Shown here piece by piece: positions 1-5,318 of a DNA stretch of 8,822 nucleotides. The notes beneath the pieces are model-generated. The model had not been told where the DNA came from and did not search any database. It saw nothing but the letters and a program-made list of their open reading frames with translations. The position numbers were made by a program, and so were the translations under genes. Origin of the DNA: Candidatus Terrybacteria bacterium RIFCSPLOWO2_01_FULL_58_14 (lineage in GTDB: Bacteria > Patescibacteriota > Minisyncoccia > Terrybacterales > 2-01-FULL-58-14); contig MHSZ01000006.1 of NCBI GenBank assembly GCA_001824745.1, positions 11,183 through 20,004 on the forward strand. The letters run 5' to 3'. Every line of letters starts with the position of its first letter. Positions within the stretch are counted from its first letter, which is position 1.

Positions 1-44
1 TTTCGGTAGGGCCACAGGGAAAATCCCGGGTTGGGAGATGAGGA

Positions 45-1484
45 CTATTCTTTCTCGGATTGTACGGAGTCGTGGTGTTTATCAAGACCCCAGAAGGTTA
101 CGTGGTCTTCATCGAAGCGCATCGTCACCCTGCCGATGGGGCCGTTACGGTGCTTTGCGATATGGATTTCTGCCACGCCCTTCTGGGCCGAGTCGCGCTT
201 CACGCGATCTTCTCGCCAAATGAAGAGCACGACGTCTGCGTCTTGTTCGATAGAACCCGATTCGCGCAGGTCAGAGAGCTTTGGTATTTGGTCGGGGCGC
301 GACTCCACGGCCCGTGAGAGCTGCGAGCACGCCAAGACGGGCACGCGAAGCTCTCGAGCCATTGCCTTCAACGCTCGGGAGATTTCCGTTACCTGCTGTA
401 CGAGCGAATCCGAGGAACCTTGGTTGTCGATGAGTTGGAGGTAGTCCACGACGATGAGGCCAAGGCCGTGTTCTGCCTGGAGGCGCCGCGCGAGCGTTCT
501 CATCTGAAGCGGCGTGGGAGAAGGCGAATCGTCAATGAAGATCGGGGCCTTGGCGAGGCGGTCGAATGCATCGCGGAGTCGATCGAAATCATCCCCCGTG
601 AGCCGGCCATTTCGGAGCTTCCAGAGATCCACAAGGGATTCTGCGGAGAGCAAGCGATCCACGACTTGTTCTTTGGACATTTCGAGCGAGAAAATGCCGA
701 CGGGTTTTCCGTGGCGCACGCCGACATGCCGCGCGATATCGAGTGCCAACGCCGTTTTTCCAAGTGACGGCCGTGCGGCAAGAACGACGAAATCGGAGGC
801 CTGGAGCCCGGAGAGTTTATTGTCGAGGTCGCTAAAGCCGGTGGGGATGCCGCGTATCGCGCCCCCTTCGTTTTTCGCGAGATGCTCGATACGCTCGTAG
901 GCCTCTTCGAGTGCTGCGCGAACCGGTAGGAAATCCTGCGAGAGCGACTGTTGAGAGATGGCGAAGATGCGTTGTTCTGCCTGGTCGAGCACGCGATCGA
1001 CATCGTCGTGTTCCGACCAGCCGAGTTCCGCGATGGCGTGCGAAGCATCGATGAGATCGCGCAACACCTTTTTCCGTTTTACGATTTTGCTATACTGCAG
1101 CGCATGTGTCGGTGTCGGCACGCGGTTGACGAGCGAAGTGAGGTACGTATTGCCCCCGATCTCTTCGAGCGCCGCCGCGTCTTGAAGGGCACGAGACACC
1201 GAGAGAATGTCGATTTCCTCTCGGCGACTGAAAAGATTGAGCATTGCCTGATAGATCGCGCGGTGCTCTTTTTTGTAGAAGTCGCCTGGCCGAAGGAAAT
1301 CGCCGACGCGCACAACCGCGTTTCCGTCCAAAAGAAGGCAGCCGAGCAGCGATTGCTCGGCCTCGACGGCCTGGGGAGGGATCCTGCCGACGGGAACAGT
1401 AAGCGAGAAGTCTCGATCGGGTGCCACGAGGAGCTCCCGGATCGTGTTGGGTGTGGTGTCTTTTTTCGTCGATCGGCGTGCCAT
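45..1484 (-). CDS. dnaB: Replicative DNA helicase DnaB
   Basis: This 479-aa protein is the hexameric RecA-fold helicase that unwinds DNA ahead of the replisome and recruits primase. The N-terminal DnaB domain (about residues 35-140) begins at IPPQAVEAEQSLLG. The C-terminal ATPase domain has Walker A RPSLGKTA (238-245, K243/T244), the catalytic Glu in SLEMS (E268), Walker B LIVVDYLQL (343-351, D347), the DLRESGSIEQDAD motif (405-417) and the KHRNGP arginine-finger loop (444-449). Length is normal for the family and no intein interrupts the ATPase motifs. The ATG at 1484 is the first Met of the frame and leaves a roughly 30-residue basic/polar lead-in before the conserved domain. No clear Shine-Dalgarno lies in front of it, so the exact start is less certain than the identity. 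It is the last gene of a probable corA-cysS-dnaB unit, 32 bp after cysS. No U-tract terminator is visible in the 44 bp that follow the TAG stop. Confidence 0.97.
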   Translation of the reverse strand: MARRSTKKDTTPNTIRELLVAPDRDFSLTVPVGRIPPQAVEAEQSLLGCLLLDGNAVVRVGDFLRPGDFYKKEHRAIYQAMLNLFSRREEIDILSVSRALQDAAALEEIGGNTYLTSLVNRVPTPTHALQYSKIVKRKKVLRDLIDASHAIAELGWSEHDDVDRVLDQAEQRIFAISQQSLSQDFLPVRAALEEAYERIEHLAKNEGGAIRGIPTGFSDLDNKLSGLQASDFVVLAARPSLGKTALALDIARHVGVRHGKPVGIFSLEMSKEQVVDRLLSAESLVDLWKLRNGRLTGDDFDRLRDAFDRLAKAPIFIDDSPSPTPLQMRTLARRLQAEHGLGLIVVDYLQLIDNQGSSDSLVQQVTEISRALKAMARELRVPVLACSQLSRAVESRPDQIPKLSDLRESGSIEQDADVVLFIWREDRVKRDSAQKGVAEIHIAKHRNGPIGRVTMRFDEDHVTFWGLDKHHDSVQSEKE

Positions 1485-1516
1485 AAGGCGTAAAGATGAG
1501 GAGAAGCGTTCTCACG

Positions 1517-2995
1517 TTAGCGCGGAGGCCGCGGCTTCGCAAGGCGGCCTTTCGGGGATCCGCTGGGGATGCGCGGTGTATTATTTCCTTCCCGTTTTAG
1601 TCGAGAGCCACGTGCAGCGTCTTCGATCCGCCACCCCCGCTTTTGGATGAGGCCCCGAAGCGCATCTGCCTCGGTGAAACGCCGTGCACGCCGTAGCCGG
1701 TCGCGTTGCGCCGCGAGAGCGAGAATTTCTTTGGGTATGGCCGGCTTTGGCCCTTTTGAGGGGAGGATGCCGAGAATAGTGTTCACGTCATAGAGGAAGG
1801 CGGCTACGGCATGATGTTCGTCTGCCGAGGACCGCGTTCTCTCCACGGAGGGATTCAGTTTCCGGATGAGGCCGAAGACGGCCGCCAATGCTTTCGGCGT
1901 ATCCAAGTCGTCGTCCATCGCCCGAAAGAATGCGCGATGTGCAGTCCTAAGGGCGGGAGAGGCATTTTTGAGCTGGGACGCGGTGATTCCGGCGCGCGCG
2001 CGCGACACTCCGATGCGGTCGGAGAAATCCACGATGCGTTCCCACGAGGAGGAGGCCTGCGCCATGAGATTCGCATCGTAGTCGACCGGCGAGCGATAGT
2101 GGGCCGAGAGGACGAAGACGCGAAACGCCTCGGCAGGCCACTTATCGAGCAGTTCACGGATTGTGATGAAGTTGCCCTTGGATTTTCCCATCTTCCCTCC
2201 GCGTACGTTGAGGAATCCCGCGTGCATCCAGAAGCGCGCCATGGGTTTTCTGCGATACGCTGCTTCCATCTGCGCGATTTCCGCTTCGTGGTGGGGAAAG
2301 ATGAGATCGAGCGCGCCGCCGTGCAGATCGTATTGCGGGCCGAAGATTTTATGCGTGATCGCGGTATCTTCGATGTGCCATCCCGGGCGGCCGGGGCCGA
2401 TCGTGGATTTCCACATCGGTTCCCCGCGCCGTGAGAACTTCCAGAGACAGAAGTCGCCTCGATTTCGTTTCCGGACGCTGTCATCGATGCGGCTCGTTGC
2501 ATCCTCGGCGGCTGTGGCCGTTCGGTGCGCGAGGAGCCCATATCGGGGGAACTTCTTCAAATCGAAATAAATACCGTCTCCTTCAATGCGATACGCAATG
2601 CCGCGCTGAAGGAGGAGGGTGACCTGTGCTGCAATCTCGGGAATAAAATCGGTCGCTCGCGCGAATCGATCCACAGAGCGAATGCCGAGGCAGCCGAGGT
2701 CTTTCAGGAATGTCCGTTCGTATTCGCGGGCGACGGATTTCCATGAGCGGCGGAGGAGTGAGGCGCGGGCGATGATTTTGTCGTCCAGATCAGTGATATT
2801 CATGAGGTACTTGACCGGCAAAGCACGGAAGCGCAGATAACGCGCCATAACGTCAAAGATGACGTAGGTGCGGCCGTGGCCGATGTGGGCGAGGTCGTAG
2901 ACCGTGGGGCCGCAGACGAACATCCGCACCGCGTTTCCGCGGCGCGGATGGAAAACCTCTTTTTTTCTCGTGAGCGTATTGTAGATTTTCAGCAT
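1517..2995 (-). CDS. cysS: Cysteinyl-tRNA synthetase, with Asp at a zinc-ligand position
   Basis: This 492-aa class I aminoacyl-tRNA synthetase charges tRNA-Cys with cysteine in the cytoplasm. Visible motifs are FVCGPTVYD (C28, first zinc ligand of the family), HIGH (37-40), RPGWHIED (203-210), DLIFPHHEAEIAQ (230-242, with H235 and E239 matching the other zinc ligands) and KMGKS (268-272, usually KMSKS). In the family the second zinc ligand is the Cys of WHIEC; here the position is Asp (D210). The anticodon-binding helical region follows and ends at GWRIEDAARGSRLKR, where most family members stop. A 24-residue Pro/Lys/Arg-rich tail is added. I chose the ATG at 2995 because MLKIYNTLTRKK is the usual N-terminus and it starts 4 bp after the corA stop; an upstream ATG at 3067 would overlap corA. 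GGAT sits about 8 nt upstream of the start. The stop is TAA. Confidence 0.96.
   Translation of the reverse strand: MLKIYNTLTRKKEVFHPRRGNAVRMFVCGPTVYDLAHIGHGRTYVIFDVMARYLRFRALPVKYLMNITDLDDKIIARASLLRRSWKSVAREYERTFLKDLGCLGIRSVDRFARATDFIPEIAAQVTLLLQRGIAYRIEGDGIYFDLKKFPRYGLLAHRTATAAEDATSRIDDSVRKRNRGDFCLWKFSRRGEPMWKSTIGPGRPGWHIEDTAITHKIFGPQYDLHGGALDLIFPHHEAEIAQMEAAYRRKPMARFWMHAGFLNVRGGKMGKSKGNFITIRELLDKWPAEAFRVFVLSAHYRSPVDYDANLMAQASSSWERIVDFSDRIGVSRARAGITASQLKNASPALRTAHRAFFRAMDDDLDTPKALAAVFGLIRKLNPSVERTRSSADEHHAVAAFLYDVNTILGILPSKGPKPAIPKEILALAAQRDRLRRARRFTEADALRGLIQKRGWRIEDAARGSRLKREGNNTPRIPSGSPKGRLAKPRPPR
1526..1550 (-). repeat. 7-bp perfect inverted repeat at the 3' end of cysS
   Basis: AGGCCGC (1526-1532) and GCGGCCT (1544-1550) are exact inverted arms around an 11-nt loop, inside the last codons of cysS. 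In the minus-strand mRNA this gives a GC-rich hairpin, but no run of U follows, so I do not call it an intrinsic terminator. It could modestly affect read-through or mRNA stability between cysS and dnaB, or simply reflect GC-rich codons of the tail. Confidence 0.35.
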
Positions 2996-2999
2996 GCCG

Positions 3000-3926
3000 C
3001 TAGATCCAGTTCCTTCTCCGCAGCCACAGGAGCGGGACGATGACGCTCGAAAGGGCTGCGGCGACAATCCACCAGAAGGTGTCCACGCCCGCCTCGAACG
3101 GGTAGCGGAGATTCATGCTGAAAATCGCTGTCACGAGTGCCGGGGGGAGCATGAGGGCGGTGATGACGGTGAAAATGCGCACGATGTCGTTCGTGCGCGT
3201 GGTGATGAGCGCCTGGTTCGTTTCTTCCAACGCCTCCACGGTCTCTTTGAGTATTTTGAGGAGAGTGGAGATTTGTTCAATGCGGCCGGTGAGGTTACGA
3301 AAATACGGTGCGGACTCGGAGCCCAAAAGCGGCGGTGCTGCGTCGTCCAGAGCCCGAAACACGGGCCGGGCCGGAGAGAGGGCGCGACGGAAGTCGATGA
3401 TATCGCGGCGAAGCTGTGATAGCTCGGTGACGACTTTGCGCTCTGCGAGTGACACCTCGTTTTCTACTCGTTCCACACGCTCCTCGATGATTCCGAGTGA
3501 CGTAATGGATTGCTGGAGGATGCGAGAGAGGATGCTGTAGAGTATCGCGGTGGGCGTTGCGTCGGTCGTCGTGAGACGGGCAACACGATCGCTCCCATTC
3601 GCTTCTTCGGGGAAGAGCGTATCTACCGCATCAATGCGTCGATAGTGCGACGTGACAATCCAGGAGTTTCCAAAGACGAGGTCGAGTTCGTCGAGTCGCA
3701 CCGTGGACGCTTCGGTTTTCGGGTCACGCTCCAGAATGGGGATGGTGAGGACAACGAATAAGTGCGTTCCGAAAATATCGAGCTTTGGGTGGCGCACCTG
3801 CGGTACGAGCTCCTCGAGAACCAGCGAGTGGATGGGGAGTTCGGCGTCGAGCCGGCGGGCATCGTCAGCGGTGGGCTGCTCGACGTCGTACCAGGAGAAA
3901 TCCCTTCCTCGGGCAACGCGGATCAT
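3000..3926 (-). CDS. corA: CorA-family divalent-cation (Mg2+/Co2+) transporter, SMN variant
   Basis: This 308-aa protein resembles CorA, the homopentameric inner-membrane channel for Mg2+ and related ions. A large cytoplasmic N-terminal domain (1-245) includes DWE-like opening FSWYDVEQPTADD, RHPKLDIFGTHLFVVL, and a long helical stretch (about 125-245) typical of the funnel stalk. Two membrane segments follow (about 250-270 and 283-302), and the protein ends in a basic tail, LRRRNWI. The family signature after TM1 is normally YGMN; here it is FSMN (S270-M271-N272). That may change selectivity or transport. I chose the ATG at 3926, which has GGTGA 5 nt upstream and gives the usual N-terminus. 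ATG 3938 is an alternative. The frame stays open to an ATG at 4058, but that would run through the CIRCE operator and into hrcA. Divergent from hrcA and first in the probable corA-cysS-dnaB unit. The stop is TAG. Confidence 0.88.
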   Translation of the reverse strand: MIRVARGRDFSWYDVEQPTADDARRLDAELPIHSLVLEELVPQVRHPKLDIFGTHLFVVLTIPILERDPKTEASTVRLDELDLVFGNSWIVTSHYRRIDAVDTLFPEEANGSDRVARLTTTDATPTAILYSILSRILQQSITSLGIIEERVERVENEVSLAERKVVTELSQLRRDIIDFRRALSPARPVFRALDDAAPPLLGSESAPYFRNLTGRIEQISTLLKILKETVEALEETNQALITTRTNDIVRIFTVITALMLPPALVTAIFSMNLRYPFEAGVDTFWWIVAAALSSVIVPLLWLRRRNWI

Positions 3927-3977
3927 ATCGGTCACCATCGTAGCACACAGGCGATATCCTCCCAACGCAAAATCCTC

Positions 3978-4006
3978 TTGACAGTCCTTAATACTCGCGA
4001 TAGGGA
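3978..4006 (+). promoter_or_regulatory. Probable sigma-70-type promoter of the hrcA heat-shock operon
   Basis: A perfect TTGACA -35 box lies at 3978-3983. The -10 box is weak: TAGGGA at 4001-4006 (17-bp spacer) or GATAGG at 3999-4004 (15-bp spacer). Either choice puts the transcription start at about 4009-4013, immediately before the CIRCE operator. This is the usual arrangement, in which HrcA bound to CIRCE blocks initiation or early elongation. Evidence is strong for the -35 box and the geometry, poor for the -10 box. Confidence 0.5.
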
Positions 4007-4015
4007 AGGAACGGA

Positions 4016-4042
4016 TTAGCACTCGGAGAAGAGGAGTGCTAA
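4016..4042 (+). promoter_or_regulatory. CIRCE operator (HrcA-binding inverted repeat)
   Basis: TTAGCACTC (4016-4024) and GAGTGCTAA (4034-4042) are perfect 9-bp inverted arms separated by 9 bp. This is an exact match to the known CIRCE consensus bound by the HrcA repressor. The element ends 9 bp before the hrcA ATG, so it lies in the short 5' leader of the hrcA-grpE-dnaK transcript as well as in the DNA operator. It implies autoregulation of the operon by HrcA. Because the site sits between divergent genes, an effect on corA is possible but nothing shows it. Confidence 0.96.
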
Positions 4043-4051
4043 CCCGGAGAT

Positions 4052-4720
4052 ATGGCATTGGATGTGCGTCGATCCGCTATCCTCGAAACATTGGTGCGCG
4101 CTTACCTCCATGACGGCGCGCCGTTGAGCTCGCAGTTCATCGCCGGGCGGATGCCCTTTCCCGTGTCCAGCGCCACCGTACGCAACGAGATGGCGGTTCT
4201 TGAGAAAGAGGGATATCTTGTTCAGCCTCACGTTTCTGCGGGCCGCATTCCGACCGCCGAAGCGCTTCGCATCGTCGTACACCGCATGAGGGAACAGCGC
4301 TCGCTTGCGCACGCGATACCTCATCGCGAAGCGCCACACCGGGAGGTGGCGGATAACGGGGCACTCGCGCGGCGGCTTGCCTACGAGGTGCACGCCGCAG
4401 CGTTCATCGCTTCGGGCGCGCAGGAGGTATTTGCCGGTTTCGAGTTCGTGCTTGCATCTCCGGAGTTACGCGATGGGGAAGCGCTCGCGGATTTCGCACA
4501 GTTGCTCAATACCGCGGCGTTCTGGCGCGAACGACTCATGGCAGCATTGACCGATCCGTTGCTCGTGTTCATCGCCGACGAGAACCCTATTTTCCCCACA
4601 GCACATTTCAGCGTTGTTGCCGCACGGCTTGGTTCCGGGGCCCTTGCGGCCCTCGTGGGACCTCTCCGCATGCGTTACGACCTTGCGATCTCGTCGTTGG
4701 ATCATTTTGTGACCGCGTGA
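4052..4720 (+). CDS. hrcA: Heat-inducible transcription repressor HrcA, short form
   Basis: This 222-aa repressor of class I heat-shock genes acts by binding CIRCE; in the family GroEL commonly keeps it active. The N-terminal winged helix (1-75) carries the HrcA signature SSATVRNEMAVLEKEGYL (39-56) and QPHVSAGRIPT (58-68). The C-terminal part is also HrcA-like: LASPELRDGEALADFAQLLN (134-153), IADENPIF (174-181) and VGPLRMRYDLAISSLDHFV (202-220). Typical HrcA proteins are about 340 aa. The shortfall lies between residues 78 and 130, where most of the first half of the GAF-like domain and the inserted dimerisation domain would be. The frame is unbroken, so this is a compact form rather than an obvious frameshift. 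GGAG at 4046-4049 is only 2 nt from the ATG, which is too close for normal use; a TTG at 4058 would have better spacing. It starts 9 bp after CIRCE, and grpE follows 6 bp after its TGA stop. Confidence 0.9.
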   Translation: MALDVRRSAILETLVRAYLHDGAPLSSQFIAGRMPFPVSSATVRNEMAVLEKEGYLVQPHVSAGRIPTAEALRIVVHRMREQRSLAHAIPHREAPHREVADNGALARRLAYEVHAAAFIASGAQEVFAGFEFVLASPELRDGEALADFAQLLNTAAFWRERLMAALTDPLLVFIADENPIFPTAHFSVVAARLGSGALAALVGPLRMRYDLAISSLDHFVTA

Positions 4721-4726
4721 CGGCGT

Positions 4727-5185
4727 ATGCCAGAGCAGGATATCCAAGAAGAACATTCCGACGCAGGAGATCACGCTGAGCTTCGCGATGCGCTTACTCG
4801 TCTCACTGCAGATTTTGAGAATCTCCGGAAAGACGCCCAGCGCATGCGTCACGATGCCCGGCGCTTCGGCATCGCCGAGGCGGTCCGCGCCATGGCGGCG
4901 GCTTATGATACCCTGCGCTTCGCCGAACCTCATGTTTCGGGGCACTCCCCCTCACTCCGTGAGGGGATTGAGAAAATCGCCGATCAGTTCGCGCAAGGCC
5001 TCAAGACGCTCGGTGTTACGCGCATTCCCGTTGAAGGGAGCTATGACCCGAAGTTTCATGAAGCAATGGAACACATTTCCGGTGTGGAGGCGCATACGGT
5101 CGCAGAAGAGGTGGGAACCGGCTGGATGTGGCAAGATAATGGAGAAGTCATCGTGCCGGCGAAGGTGAAGGTGGGGGCAGGTTGA
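4727..5185 (+). CDS. grpE: Nucleotide exchange factor GrpE
   Basis: This 152-aa cytoplasmic co-chaperone dimerises and drives ADP release from DnaK. An acidic N-terminus (1-20) leads into a long helix/coiled-coil region (about 17-95) containing RLTADFENLRKDAQR. The C-terminal beta domain that contacts DnaK carries the family signature, YDPKFHEAMEHISG (106-119), and ends with GEVIVPAKVKVG. It is shorter than E. coli GrpE (197 aa), mostly in the N-terminal tail and helix. It starts 6 bp after the hrcA stop. The only ribosome-binding hint is GTGA overlapping the hrcA stop, so translational coupling is likely. dnaK follows after an unusually long, structured 133-bp gap. Confidence 0.95.
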   Translation: MPEQDIQEEHSDAGDHAELRDALTRLTADFENLRKDAQRMRHDARRFGIAEAVRAMAAAYDTLRFAEPHVSGHSPSLREGIEKIADQFAQGLKTLGVTRIPVEGSYDPKFHEAMEHISGVEAHTVAEEVGTGWMWQDNGEVIVPAKVKVGAG

Positions 5186-5253
5186 ATCGCATCGTCACGA
5201 CGCTTCGCTCGACGCTTCGCTTGACCTCGCTTAGCGTCGCGCCGACGCGATTC
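5184..5253 (+). repeat. Imperfect inverted repeat (possible stem-loop) in the grpE-dnaK gap
   Basis: GAATCGCATCGTC (5184-5196) can pair with GCCGACGCGATTC (5241-5253) at 11 of 13 positions, including an uninterrupted 7-bp outer stem. Inside it, AGCGTCG (5233-5239) can pair with CGACGCT at either 5198-5204 or 5210-5216, giving two alternative inner hairpins. No U-tract follows, so it does not look like an intrinsic terminator. In mRNA it could act in processing, differential stability of grpE and dnaK, or partial attenuation. All of these functions are inference. Confidence 0.55.
5198..5221 (+). repeat. Tandem 12-bp repeat, two exact copies
   Basis: The unit CGACGCTTCGCT occurs twice back to back (5198-5209 and 5210-5221). 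It lies just after the grpE stop and inside the larger inverted repeat. CGCCGACG also recurs nearby at 5240-5247 and 5269-5276, so the first two thirds of this gap is built of related CG-rich words. The remainder (5277-5318) is A-rich leader before dnaK. Confidence 0.8.
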
Positions 5254-5318
5254 GAGCCGGAACGACTTCGCCGACGGATGAAGGGGAAAGAGATAAACAT
5301 AAAGAGCACTTGTGGCGT

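Noticed and set aside
8..35. Terminator after dnaB
   Set aside because: The only pairing is a 4-bp GGGA/TCCC hairpin without a U-tract.
951..1493. 180-aa plus-strand open frame opposite dnaB, and similar long antisense frames opposite cysS and dnaK
   Set aside because: They are antisense shadows of strongly conserved genes, with no recognisable domain and no suitable ribosome site.
2996..3067. Longer cysS start at 3067
   Set aside because: It would overlap the end of corA by 68 bp and add a Ser/Gly-rich lead that CysS proteins lack. MLKIYNTLTRKK at 2995 is the normal start.
3927..4058. N-terminal extension of corA starting at an ATG at 4058
   Set aside because: It would run across the promoter and CIRCE and overlap the start of hrcA. 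The extra 44 residues do not look like CorA, and ATG 3926 has a GGTGA ribosome site.
5184..5253. Intrinsic terminator between grpE and dnaK
   Set aside because: The stem is imperfect and is not followed by a T-run. A full stop here would separate dnaK from its only visible promoter.
5292..5303. Separate dnaK promoter using GATAAA or CATAAA as -10
   Set aside because: No acceptable -35 box lies 16-18 bp upstream of either candidate.
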